Under the pieces are notes generated by a model. That model worked only from the letters and a program-made list of their open reading frames with translations. It searched no databases and was not told the DNA's origin. From an uncultured Parabacteroides sp. (GTDB lineage Bacteria; Bacteroidota; Bacteroidia; Bacteroidales; Tannerellaceae): DNA of 64,000 nucleotides. Position 1 is the first letter of the stretch. Each line of letters starts with the position of its first letter. The translations under genes were made by a program, and so were the position numbers. The stretch lies in contig CAKUZF010000009.1 in NCBI GenBank assembly GCA_934718155.1, positions 17,535-81,534 on the forward strand, in the 5' to 3' direction. Positions 52,792-61,366 of this stretch are shown here, in pieces.

Positions 52792-54735
52792 TTACTTCTT
52801 GTAGTTACGTGTCTGCGGAACAACAAACTCATAATTCAGCGGCTCTTTCAGCATCACCGGATCCTTGTCGTCGCCCTGGTACTCCCAGCAAGATACATAC
52901 ATGAACTTATCGTCATGACGGAGTGCCTCGCCCTCCTCGGTCTGGTGCTCCGTACGGAAGTGACCACCGCAAGACTCAGCGCGATCCAAGGCATCGTGAG
53001 CCATCAACGCACCGATCTCGATAAAGTCGGCCAAGCGCAAAGCCTTCTCCAACTCAACGTTCTGATCAACGGCCTCACCCGGGATGAATACGTTGCTCCA
53101 GAACTCTTTCTTCAACTCTTTCAGCTTCTCGATAGCCTCCTGCAAGCCCTTCGCGTCGCGAGCCATACCGATGTGCTCCCACATGATGTGACCCAACTTA
53201 CGGTGGATGGTGTCAACGGTCTCCTTACCCTTGACGCTCATCAGCTTGTTGATGCGATCCTGAATCTCCTTCTCTGCCTCTGCGAACTCAGGCAGCTCCG
53301 TGCTGAAACGCGGAACCTGGATCTGGTCAGACAGGTAGTTCTGGATGGTGTAAGGCAATACGAAGTAACCGTCGGCCAAACCTTGCATCAAAGCGGATGC
53401 ACCCAGACGGTTAGCACCGTGGTCAGAGAAGTTAGCCTCACCGATAGCGAACAAGCCCGGTACAGAGGTCATCAACTCATAGTCAACCCACAGACCACCC
53501 ATTGAGTAGTGCAATGCCGGATAGATCATCATCGGAGTCTCATAAGGATTGTCGTTGGTGATCTCCTCATACATATCGAACAAGTTGCCATACTTCTGCT
53601 TAACAACCTCCTTACCTAGACGGTTGATTGCGTCGGAGAAGTCCAAGAATACGGCCAAGCCCGTGTTGTTCACACCGAAGCCTGCGTCGCAACGCTCCTT
53701 AGCAGCACGTGAAGCCACGTCGCGCGGAACCAAGTTACCGAATGCCGGATAACGACGCTCCAAATAGTAGTCGCGATCCTCCTCGGGGATATCCTTGCCT
53801 TTCTTTGTGCCTGCCTGCAATGCCTTCGCATCCTCCAGTTTCTTCGGAACCCAGATACGACCATCGTTACGCAATGACTCCGACATCAATGTCAGCTTAG
53901 ACTGGAAGTCGCCCTTCACCGGGATACAGGTCGGGTGGATCTGCACCATACAGGGGTTAGCGAAGTAAGCACCCTTCTTGTAGCATTGCCAAGCGGCAGA
54001 ACCGTTAGACGCCATCGCGTTGGTCGACAAGAAGAACGTATTTACGTAGCCACCAGTTGCCACAACAACAGCGTGAGCAGCGAAACGCTCCAACTTACCA
54101 GTGATCAAGTTGCGAGTGATGATACCACGAGCGCGGCCATCCACCTTAACAACATCCAGCATCTCATGACGGGTGTACATCTTCACCTTGCCCAAGCCGA
54201 TCTGACGGCTCAACGCAGAGTAAGCGCCCAGCAACAGCTGCTGACCCGTCTGGCCGCGGGCATAGAACGTACGCGATACCTGAGCACCACCGAATGAGCG
54301 GTTGTCCAACAGGCCACCATACTCACGAGCGAAAGGCACGCCCTGAGCAACGCACTGGTCGATGATACTGTTCGACACCTCAGCCAAACGATAAACGTTA
54401 GCCTCACGTGCACGGTAGTCACCTCCCTTGATCGTATCGTAGAACAAACGGTAGATAGAGTCACCATCGTTCTGGTAGTTCTTAGCGGCATTGATACCAC
54501 CCTGTGCGGCGATAGAGTGCGCACGGCGCGGAGAGTCCTGGATACAGAAGTTCAACACATTGAATCCCATCTCAGCCAAAGAAGCGGCTGCCGAAGCACC
54601 GGCCAAACCTGTTCCGACCACGATGATATCCAAACGACGCTTGTTTGCGGGGTTCACCAGTTTCTGGTGATCTTTATAATTTTTCCACTTCTCAGCCAAC
54701 GGGCCTTGAGGGATTTTTGAATTAATTTCAGCCAT
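52792..54735 (-). CDS. frdA: Fumarate reductase/succinate dehydrogenase flavoprotein subunit
   Basis: A 647-residue FAD subunit that reduces fumarate at the inner face of the membrane. It has the FAD-binding 'IVVGTGLAGASAAASLAEMG' and 'SIAAQGGINAAKNYQNDGDS', with the His of the latter region expected to carry FAD. The active-site Arg/His segment is 'IGEANFSDHGANRLGASALM'. The length is typical of the B-type complex. The gap to frdB is 28 bp. Confidence 0.97.
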   Translation of the reverse strand: MAEINSKIPQGPLAEKWKNYKDHQKLVNPANKRRLDIIVVGTGLAGASAAASLAEMGFNVLNFCIQDSPRRAHSIAAQGGINAAKNYQNDGDSIYRLFYDTIKGGDYRAREANVYRLAEVSNSIIDQCVAQGVPFAREYGGLLDNRSFGGAQVSRTFYARGQTGQQLLLGAYSALSRQIGLGKVKMYTRHEMLDVVKVDGRARGIITRNLITGKLERFAAHAVVVATGGYVNTFFLSTNAMASNGSAAWQCYKKGAYFANPCMVQIHPTCIPVKGDFQSKLTLMSESLRNDGRIWVPKKLEDAKALQAGTKKGKDIPEEDRDYYLERRYPAFGNLVPRDVASRAAKERCDAGFGVNNTGLAVFLDFSDAINRLGKEVVKQKYGNLFDMYEEITNDNPYETPMMIYPALHYSMGGLWVDYELMTSVPGLFAIGEANFSDHGANRLGASALMQGLADGYFVLPYTIQNYLSDQIQVPRFSTELPEFAEAEKEIQDRINKLMSVKGKETVDTIHRKLGHIMWEHIGMARDAKGLQEAIEKLKELKKEFWSNVFIPGEAVDQNVELEKALRLADFIEIGALMAHDALDRAESCGGHFRTEHQTEEGEALRHDDKFMYVSCWEYQGDDKDPVMLKEPLNYEFVVPQTRNYKK

Positions 54736-54780
54736 AATGATTGATTTTCAGATTTCCTTGTGATTTTTTACCAATTAAGA

Positions 54781-55464
54781 TTATGCACCAACGCCATTGA
54801 TGAAGAAGATGATGGTGATAATAGCGAATACACCACAAATGATAGTGGCAAACCACTTAGAGACACACTCCAAACGGCACATCCATACGTTGTTGTTCCA
54901 GCCCAAGGTGTGGATTGCTGACCAGAAACCGTGAGTCAGGTGGAACCACAATGCAACGTACCATATTAAATACAACACGGTCCATACTGCTGCCAATGAG
55001 CCTTCGTGGAAGTAGTAGTTGATGAACGCTGCGCCATCCTGCGGGTGGATGTCGCCATGAATGCCAGCCAGCTCAGCGAACATCATCTTATACCAGAATT
55101 GGCTAAAGTGAAGCAGCAAGAACAGGACTACCACTACGCCCAGAGCAAGCATGTTCTGCGACGACCACTCTACACCCTTCGGGCGTGAGTTGATGGCATA
55201 GCTGTCATTGCCACGTGCCTTTTTGTTCTGCATCGTCAGCATGAGCGCATAGATGATGTGAATCACGAAGCCTGCGGCCAATACCAGCGTAGCAGCCACG
55301 GCATACCAGTTAGCACCTAACAATCCACAAATCGTGTTGTAAGCTTCGCCTGAGAAGACAGCCGCCACGTTCATGGACAGGTGGAACAACAGGAACAGGA
55401 TCAAGAAGAGACCAGAGACACTCATGATCAACTTCCTTCCAATAGAAGAATTAAGTAACCACAT
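54781..55464 (-). CDS. frdC: Fumarate reductase cytochrome b subunit
   Basis: A 227-residue inner-membrane diheme cytochrome b with five helices, the single large anchor of type B complexes. His residues fall in helices as expected ('LFLLFHLSMNV', 'VVVLFLLLHFSQFWYKM', 'ALWFHLTHGFWSAIHTLGW'). It is the first gene of the operon, with a well-formed promoter 70-100 bp upstream. Confidence 0.95.
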   Translation of the reverse strand: MWLLNSSIGRKLIMSVSGLFLILFLLFHLSMNVAAVFSGEAYNTICGLLGANWYAVAATLVLAAGFVIHIIYALMLTMQNKKARGNDSYAINSRPKGVEWSSQNMLALGVVVVLFLLLHFSQFWYKMMFAELAGIHGDIHPQDGAAFINYYFHEGSLAAVWTVLYLIWYVALWFHLTHGFWSAIHTLGWNNNVWMCRLECVSKWFATIICGVFAIITIIFFINGVGA

Positions 55465-55949
55465 AAGATAAGAATTTAAGTTATTTAATTATGAATGATT
55501 TCATCGCTTGCGACACCTTTTATTATCGCCTCGCAAAGGTAGGCTAAATCCCCCTATCGTGCAAAAGAAATATTAGATTATTTATCTCTTTGTTTCACAC
55601 TTCTTACGCATCTCGGCCGTCCTTGCTTTTTGTAGCCCTTCTTGCCCTGTTTTCAGGGGCTTATGCACGGCGATACGAAAAATCTTCATTTCGGTTTCAT
55701 TTTGTTACTCTCCGGCCCCGAGCGGCGCATTGCGTTAGCCTTACGGGGTATGTATATTATCAGATTGCTTTTGTTGACCTACGAAAGTAGCTGTTATGTA
55801 AGCAATTTACGTCGTTCGCACTGTTAAATATTGCAATATTAGTGACAAATTGTAAGCTGCAAATTTGGAGGTTCCAGATAAACTCCTTTACTTCGCGTCA
55901 TCAAACAGAAACAAATCGTTGAACCTAATTAAATAATAAAGAAGGCAAT
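55465..55949. other. 485-bp intergenic region between divergent frdC and the DUF3836-like gene
   Basis: Contains the frdC promoter at 55534-55565. The remainder has only short frames without recognisable protein features, and no clear promoter for the rightward gene was found. Confidence 0.6.
55534..55565 (-). promoter_or_regulatory. Promoter of the frdCAB operon
   Basis: On the minus strand TTTG (55565-55562) and TACCTTTG (55541-55534) are 20 bp apart, close to consensus. Confidence 0.65.
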
Positions 55950-56357
55950 ATGAAAACATCAATTTTGAGTAAAGGAATTTTGGCGCTGGCCTTTGCTTTT
56001 ATCTGCTCATTAGCAGTAAGCGCAGTAGCTCCCAAGGATTATATGTATGATACGAAGGAGGAGAATGGTAAGATTATTTCGAAGGTGATCTATTTGCAGG
56101 AGGCTGGTATGCTGAACAAGCAGGTTCGCTACGAGTTCCAGTACAACAACGAGGGCAAGGTTTCGCAGAAGGTTGCTTATCGTTGGAATGGTGCGAAAGA
56201 CGAGTGGGTGCCCTTCTATCAGGTCCAGTATCAGTATGCTGCCGATGGCCAGATCAGCACACACTATGCGATGTGGGACGCTAAGAAGAAGAGCTACACA
56301 TTGAACGTGCAGGAGATGATGATCCCGGCCGAGAACTATGATGAAATTTTCTCATAA
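55950..56357 (+). CDS. Small secreted DUF3836-like protein
   Basis: A 135-residue protein with signal peptide (ending near 'AVSAVA'). The mature part has repeated short beta-hairpins of the 'YEFQYNNEGKVSQKVAYRWN' type, then 'YQVQYQYAADGQISTHYAMW', resembling DUF3836 proteins that are abundant and often strongly expressed in Bacteroidales. Function unknown. It stands alone with its own terminator. Confidence 0.75.
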   Translation: MKTSILSKGILALAFAFICSLAVSAVAPKDYMYDTKEENGKIISKVIYLQEAGMLNKQVRYEFQYNNEGKVSQKVAYRWNGAKDEWVPFYQVQYQYAADGQISTHYAMWDAKKKSYTLNVQEMMIPAENYDEIFS

Positions 56358-56393
56358 TTCATATTTTAATTTTTTTAGACTTTTAAAAGTAGG

Positions 56394-56424
56394 AAAAGGC
56401 GGAGCGGTCAGCTCTGCCTTTTTT
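56394..56424 (+). terminator. Terminator of the DUF3836-like gene
   Basis: AAAAGGCGGAGC / GCTCTGCCTTTT arms with a five-base loop and six T. Confidence 0.8.
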
Positions 56425-56476
56425 ATGCCCGCCAGGCTGCTTGACGGTGGGGGAGGAGGTTTTCCGCTCGTAATAA

Positions 56477-56525
56477 AATAAGGATGCTGCCCAACTCCTT
56501 GCGGGAGAAAGGCAGCATCCTTATT
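56477..56525. terminator. Terminator of the zeta-like kinase operon
   Basis: A perfect 15-bp inverted repeat (56477-56491 with 56511-56525), located just after the 55-codon gene on the minus strand. Confidence 0.8.
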
Positions 56526-56548
56526 CGAATTCGTTGTTGAGGGAGATT

Positions 56549-56716
56549 TTAGTAGATCTTATCCAGATCAGCGGCTTTTACTCTGAACACATGACCGTTG
56601 CGAGAGAACACCAACTCGCCGTTCTCTTTCTTCTTTTGGCTGACCAAACGCTCGAAAGCGAGATGTGCGCCCTTTACAATGTTTTCCTCAAATTCTCTAA
56701 CTTGTTGCTCATTCAT
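56549..56716 (-). CDS. 55-residue partner protein of the zeta-like kinase
   Basis: A short gene translating to 55 residues, beginning 'MNEQQVREFEENIVKGAHLA' and ending 'VKAADLDKIY'. Its ATG overlaps the TGA of the kinase gene (ATGA), a strong sign of coupled translation, and a terminator follows directly. The N-terminal half is an amphipathic helix and the C-terminal half is basic. Antitoxin-like function is inferred from position only. The order (kinase first) is the reverse of the classic epsilon-zeta arrangement. Confidence 0.7.
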   Translation of the reverse strand: MNEQQVREFEENIVKGAHLAFERLVSQKKKENGELVFSRNGHVFRVKAADLDKIY

Positions 56717-57285
56717 GATTGTTCAAGTTTTCTAAAAATCTCTTCTTTATAAATTTCCTGTTTCTCGTTTTTGAATCCCTTGGCGATCACCTCCATGGGA
56801 GACATTGAATTATCGCCGATCATCCAAAAGTCGCAGATCGGGATATAGAGTTCAAACAAGTTGTGGATGCCCGCCGCGTAGCGTCGGCGAATGGTTGGCT
56901 CGGGGATGTTGTGCCCGCCCGATGCCACGCGCATCTTCACTCGTTCAACTGCCAAGTCTGGCGTGTTCAGCCAAAAGTAGAGCAGTGTCACGTAGTAACC
57001 GGCCTGTTGCGCCTCACGGATCAAGTTCGCTACAGATCGGGTAGCCAACGTTGTCTCCATAGCGAAAGTCTCGCCATTGCTGATGAGTTCCTTGATGCGC
57101 TTATACATAATACGGCTGGCTTCCACAGCAACTGCAATGCTGTCTGCGTTAAACGGAGAGAGACCTTTAGCGATCTCGTCGGAATTGACAAACTCCTTAC
57201 ACTTCAGCATCTCTGGCAGAATCGTGAAGGAGGCGGTTGTCTTTCCAGCTCCATTACAACCCGATATTATATATAAATATGGCAC
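56713..57285 (-). CDS. Zeta-toxin-like P-loop kinase
   Basis: 190 residues from a GTG start at 57285 ('VPYLYIISGCNGAGKTT'). The longer frame with ATG at 57384 crosses the promoter TATCTTTG at 57326-57319 and gives an unlikely N-terminus. Walker A is 'GCNGAGKTT'. 'VNSDEIAKGLSPFNAD' provides the Asp expected in substrate binding, and 'FAMETTLATRS' is the usual zeta/AAA_33 segment. Zeta toxins phosphorylate UDP-GlcNAc, while many Bacteroidales homologues have unknown substrates. Co-transcribed with the 55-residue protein. Confidence 0.8.
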   Translation of the reverse strand: MPYLYIISGCNGAGKTTASFTILPEMLKCKEFVNSDEIAKGLSPFNADSIAVAVEASRIMYKRIKELISNGETFAMETTLATRSVANLIREAQQAGYYVTLLYFWLNTPDLAVERVKMRVASGGHNIPEPTIRRRYAAGIHNLFELYIPICDFWMIGDNSMSPMEVIAKGFKNEKQEIYKEEIFRKLEQS

Positions 57286-57318
57286 TGAAAACGATGTTAC
57301 TATTTTTTTACAATGGTG

Positions 57319-57326
57319 CAAAGATA
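57319..57326 (-). promoter_or_regulatory. -7 element of the kinase operon
   Basis: TATCTTTG on the minus strand, 33 bp before the GTG start. It decides the start choice. Confidence 0.5.
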
Positions 57327-57437
57327 TGTATAAGTTCAATACATATTGCTTTTTCTTTCTCAAAAATCGCAAAAATGTGCACAAATGTACTTGTTTGCGC
57401 CGCTTTTGTACCCTAAAGTGGTGGTTTTGTCACCGTT

Positions 57438-58565
57438 TTATACCCAAAGCAGGTCGCTCATGATGCCGTCGGACACGAAAATGCCCTCCCTCGTGAGGCG
57501 TAACGTTCCCTCTTTTTGTTCCAGCCATTTACGTTCCATAGCGGGACGGGCTTGCCGCAGGCAATAGGCTTGCCACCGCTTGCCAAACTGCGAGGCAAGC
57601 TCGTCCAGCGAGATGCCCCATTCGGTGCGCAGGCGGGTGATGACGTAGTCGTTGTAGCGTGTGGGCAGGTCGAGCTCCTCCTTTTCGAGGGCGGGATGGC
57701 CCTCGGCTATACCTTTAATATATATAGGCAGCGAGGCGGCGTTCCACGAGCGCTCCTCGCCGTTGTAGGAGTGGGCCGAGGGACCGAGTCCTAAATAGCT
57801 CTTCCCCGTCCAGTAGCTGCTGTTGTGGCGGGCGTAATAGCCCGGCTTGGCGAAGTTGGAGATCTCGTAGTGCGCATAGCCAGCCTCTGCCAGTCGATCC
57901 ATCAGGATCTCGAAGAGCCGCAGGCTCAACTCCTCGTCGATGGGCTTCACGCTTCCCTGCTCCATGAGGCGATAGAGGGCGGTCCCCTCTTCGTAGGTCA
58001 GGTGATAGGCCGAGAGGTGGGGCACCTGCAGGGCCAGTGCCTTGGCCACGTTGTCTTCCCAAGCCTCGGCGGTCTGCCGGGGCAGTCCGTAGATTAGGTC
58101 TATGCTCAGGTTGGTCAGCCCTGCCTGTTGGCAGCGATCGACGGCCTCGATGGCCTGCGACGCTGTATGCCTGCGGTTCAGCAGGCGCAAGTCGTCGTCG
58201 TGGAAGCTTTGGATGCCCATGCTTAGCCGGTTGAAGGGGAGCGAGCGCAAGCTGTATATATAGGTAGGAGTGAGGTCGTCGGGATTGGCCTCTAAGGTGA
58301 TCTCGGCGTCGCTTGCCACGTCGAAGTGGCGATGGATGGCTTCAAAGATCGGCTTAAAGTCGTCGGCAGCCAGCTGCGAGGGAGTTCCTCCGCCGAAATA
58401 GATGGTCTCGATGGTCTCGCCCCGCAGGTAGGAGGCACGCAGGGCCATCTCTTTGGTCAAGGCCTGCAGGTAGGGGGCCTTGTAGCCCATATCCGTGTTG
58501 GAGAAGAAGTCGCAGTAGAGGCAACGCTTGGTGCAGAAGGGGACGTGAATGTATAAACCGGCCAT
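57438..58565 (-). CDS. hemW: Heme chaperone HemW (radical SAM)
   Basis: A 375-residue radical SAM protein of the HemN-like group. The cluster motif 'PFCTKRCLYCDF' (CxxxCxxC) and 'YFGGGTPSQL' are present. The extra fourth Cys of true coproporphyrinogen oxidases is replaced (Phe after CxxC), which fits HemW. It inserts heme into respiratory proteins, plausibly including the fumarate reductase cytochrome b here. Monocistronic. Confidence 0.9.
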   Translation of the reverse strand: MAGLYIHVPFCTKRCLYCDFFSNTDMGYKAPYLQALTKEMALRASYLRGETIETIYFGGGTPSQLAADDFKPIFEAIHRHFDVASDAEITLEANPDDLTPTYIYSLRSLPFNRLSMGIQSFHDDDLRLLNRRHTASQAIEAVDRCQQAGLTNLSIDLIYGLPRQTAEAWEDNVAKALALQVPHLSAYHLTYEEGTALYRLMEQGSVKPIDEELSLRLFEILMDRLAEAGYAHYEISNFAKPGYYARHNSSYWTGKSYLGLGPSAHSYNGEERSWNAASLPIYIKGIAEGHPALEKEELDLPTRYNDYVITRLRTEWGISLDELASQFGKRWQAYCLRQARPAMERKWLEQKEGTLRLTREGIFVSDGIMSDLLWV

Positions 58566-58598
58566 TATTACGTGTCAAGACATATTTATATCTATACG

Positions 58599-58606
58599 CA
58601 AAGGTA
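58599..58606 (-). promoter_or_regulatory. -7 element of hemW
   Basis: TACCTTTG on the minus strand, 33 bp before hemW. Confidence 0.5.
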
Positions 58607-58772
58607 GCAATATAATGGGAATAATGCGCAAGCCATCGCTGTTGTTACACAACATTGTTCTCAAACATGATGCAAATAATTGGTCATGTCGGCAACAATG
58701 GCTAATTTGCGCCCCGTGACCAGATGGTTACGAGGTACAAACATTGTTTAAACTAAACAAACACCTGATATC

Positions 58773-60929
58773 ATGAAAGTTTATCAAACTAACGAAATTA
58801 AGAACATCTCAATCTTGGGAAGTTCAGGCAGTGGTAAAACCACTCTCGCTGAGGCTATGCTTTACGAGGGTGGAGTGATAAAACGTCGCGGTTCTGTAGA
58901 AGCAGGCAATACCGTTTGCGACTATTTCCCTGTAGAGAAGGAGTATGGCTACTCTGTGTTCTCTACCGTGTTCAGTGTGGAGTGGCAAGACAGGAAGTTG
59001 AACTTCATCGATTGCCCGGGTTCAGACGACTTTGTGGGTGGTGCGGTTTCAGCGTTGAACGTAACCGATACCGCTTTGATGGTATTGAATGCACAGTATG
59101 GCGTGGAGGTAGGAACAATCAACCAGTTCCGCTACACCGAGCAGTTCCACAAGCCCGTGATCTTTGTAGTCAATCAGTTGGATAACGATAAAGCGGATTA
59201 CGAGGGAACGATCGCTCAGTTGAAGGATCGTTGGGGCAGCAAGATCGTGCCCATCCAGTATCCGATTACCTGCGGCAGCTCATTCAACGCCGTAGTGGAT
59301 GTGTTGAAGATGAAAATGTATCGCTGGAAGCCCGAAGGCGGTGTGCCCGATGTCTTAGAGATCCCCGCCGAGGAGATGGACAAGGCCATGGAGATGCACC
59401 AGGCATTGGTGGAGGCCGCTGCTGAGCACGACGATGTGCTGATGGAGCGTTTCTTCGAAGAGGGCGCTTTGAGCGAAGACGATATGCGTGCGGGCATCCG
59501 TGCCGGTCTGGTGACAAGAGGCATGTTCCCCGTGTTCTGCGTATGTGCAGGTCGCGACATGTGCGTTCGCCGCACGTTGGAGTTCTTGGGCAACGTTGTG
59601 CCTTGTACCGATAAGATGCCGCGTCTCGTTACGACAGAGGGCGTAGAGGTTACTCCCGATGCTGATGGTCCTACCAGCCTCTTCTTCTTCAAGACCACGG
59701 TTGAGCCGCACATCGGCCAGGTTTGCTATTTCAAGGTGATATCAGGAAAAGTGAAAGAGGGCGACGACTTGATGAACGCCGACAGAGGCTCGAAGGAGCG
59801 TATCGCACAGCTCTTCTCCATGGCAGGCCAAAACCGTATTCCGGTGACGGAGATGGTGGCGGGCGACATTGGAGCGACCGTGAAGCTGAAAGACGTGCGC
59901 CGAGGCAATACGTTGAACGGCAAGGGATGCGACTATCGTTTCGACTTCATTAAGTATCCTGATCCGAAGTTCCGCCGTGCCATCAAGCCGCAGAACGAGG
60001 CCGATGCCGAGAAGATGATGGAGATCTTGATGCGTATGCGCGAGGAAGACCCGACATGGGTGATCGAGCAGTCGAAGGAGTTGAAGCAGACCATCATCTC
60101 TGGTCAGGGTGAGTTCCACCTCCGCACGCTGAAATGGCGTATCGAGAACAACGATAAACTGCCCATCGAGTTCTTGGAGCCGAAGATTCCTTATCGTGAG
60201 ACCATCACAAAGGCAGCTCGTGCCGACTATCGTCATAAGAAACAATCGGGTGGTGCCGGCCAGTTTGGCGAGGTTCACCTGATTATCGAGCCTTACTACG
60301 AGGGTATGCCTGCCCCCGACACCTATCGTTTCGGCGGCCAGGAGTATAAGATGAGCGTTCGCGACACGCAGACTGTCGATCTCGACTGGGGAGGCAAGCT
60401 GGTCATCGTCAACTCTATCGTGGGTGGTGCGATCGACGCACGCTTCTTGCCGGCTATCGTGAAGGGCATCATGTCTCGCATGGAGCAAGGCCCGCTGACC
60501 GGTTCTTACGCTCGCGACGTGCGCGTTTGCGTCTACGACGGTAAGATGCACCCGGTTGATAGCAACGAGATCTCGTTTATGCTGGCAGGCCGCAACGCCT
60601 TCAGCACCGCCTTCAAGGAGGCAGGTCCGAAGATCCTGGAGCCTGTTTATGATGTCGAGGTGTCTGTTCCGGCCGATTACCTGGGCGATGTGATGAGCGA
60701 TCTGCAAGGCCGTCGTGCGTTGATCATGGGTATGAGCAGCGAGAAGGGTATCGAGAAGTTGCAGGCTAAGGTGCCTTTGAAAGAGATGTCAAACTACTCT
60801 ACGTCGTTGAGTTCCATCACGGGTGGACGTGCTTCCTTCACGATGAAGTTCGCCAGCTATGAATTGGTTCCGACCGATGTTCAAGAGAAACTGCTGAAGG
60901 CTTACGAGGCTTCACAGACTGAAGAATAA
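58773..60929 (+). CDS. Elongation factor G paralogue (EF-G2-like) with altered GTPase motifs
   Basis: A 718-residue five-domain EF-G-like protein. The P-loop is 'GSSGSGKTT' rather than the AHIDAGKTT of EF-G. Switch I is 'YGYSV' in place of RGITI. The G3 box is 'DCPGSDDF' in place of DTPGHVDF, so the catalytic His is Ser. G4 is 'NQLD' in place of NKMD. Domains III-V look intact ('GQGEFHL', 'KKQSGGAGQFGEVHL'). This matches the Bacteroides EF-G2 type, which has been reported to support translation without GTP hydrolysis and to help gut colonisation. Monocistronic with a terminator. Confidence 0.88.
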   Translation: MKVYQTNEIKNISILGSSGSGKTTLAEAMLYEGGVIKRRGSVEAGNTVCDYFPVEKEYGYSVFSTVFSVEWQDRKLNFIDCPGSDDFVGGAVSALNVTDTALMVLNAQYGVEVGTINQFRYTEQFHKPVIFVVNQLDNDKADYEGTIAQLKDRWGSKIVPIQYPITCGSSFNAVVDVLKMKMYRWKPEGGVPDVLEIPAEEMDKAMEMHQALVEAAAEHDDVLMERFFEEGALSEDDMRAGIRAGLVTRGMFPVFCVCAGRDMCVRRTLEFLGNVVPCTDKMPRLVTTEGVEVTPDADGPTSLFFFKTTVEPHIGQVCYFKVISGKVKEGDDLMNADRGSKERIAQLFSMAGQNRIPVTEMVAGDIGATVKLKDVRRGNTLNGKGCDYRFDFIKYPDPKFRRAIKPQNEADAEKMMEILMRMREEDPTWVIEQSKELKQTIISGQGEFHLRTLKWRIENNDKLPIEFLEPKIPYRETITKAARADYRHKKQSGGAGQFGEVHLIIEPYYEGMPAPDTYRFGGQEYKMSVRDTQTVDLDWGGKLVIVNSIVGGAIDARFLPAIVKGIMSRMEQGPLTGSYARDVRVCVYDGKMHPVDSNEISFMLAGRNAFSTAFKEAGPKILEPVYDVEVSVPADYLGDVMSDLQGRRALIMGMSSEKGIEKLQAKVPLKEMSNYSTSLSSITGGRASFTMKFASYELVPTDVQEKLLKAYEASQTEE

Positions 60930-60950
60930 TATATTTAGGTTCTACTTTAT

Positions 60951-60997
60951 AGAGGGGTGCATCGTTCGTAGCTGCCGATGCATCCCTCTTCTTTTTC
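60951..60997 (+). terminator. Terminator of the EF-G paralogue
   Basis: AGAGGGGTGCATCG and CGATGCATCCCTCT arms with one wobble, followed by a T-rich run. Confidence 0.85.
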
Positions 60998-61078
60998 CTC
61001 CTTTTTCACGACTGTTTACAGCTCTCCTCTCAAACGCTCCTTTTCCCGGCCGCTTTCGCAAGCCTTTGCCAACGCTTT

Positions 61079-61246
61079 ACCCCATAGTCTGCGACCTCAG
61101 ACCCCATAGTTCGCACACCCCAGCTATAGGGTTGCTCTAAGGCTGCTCCGAGGTTGCTCCGAGGTTGCTCTAATGTTTCTCTAATCCGCGATTAGAGAAA
61201 CGTTAGAGAAACGATAGAGAAACGTTAGAGCTCGATTAGAGCTACT
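61079..61246. repeat. 22-bp and 11-bp tandem arrays with a central inversion
   Basis: ACCCCATAGT occurs at 61079 and 61101 (22-bp period). From 61130 the sequence runs in strict 11-bp units: GGTTGCTCTAA, GGCTGCTCCGA, GGTTGCTCCGA, GGTTGCTCTAA, TGTTTCTCTAA. A 7-bp joint follows, then TTAGAGAAACG twice, ATAGAGAAACG, TTAGAGCTCGA and TTAGAGCTACT. Units after the joint are inverse complements of those before it, giving a 10-12 bp perfect hairpin across the joint. Confidence 0.85.
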
Positions 61247-61366
61247 GCCTTGCAGCTTCGGCGCAGCGAGGTTGCATTTAACAAGATTGGTTGACCGTTA
61301 TTAAACTTACTTTTGTATTAGGTTGACTCGAAAACTACGAGTACTACTTTAATTCGATTCCCATTT

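Larger units (their letters stand above)
60930..61366. other. 437-bp intergenic region
   Basis: No gene seen. Besides the terminator at its left end, it is dominated by short-period repeats between 61079 and 61246. Confidence 0.65.

Noticed and set aside
56713..57384. ATG start at 57384 for the zeta-like kinase
   Set aside because: The extra 33 residues are unlike the family and the region contains the likely promoter; a GTG at 57285 fits better.
61079..61246. Possible CRISPR array
   Set aside because: Units are contiguous with an 11-bp period, no unique spacers exist and no cas genes are present. The same holds for 13011-13200.
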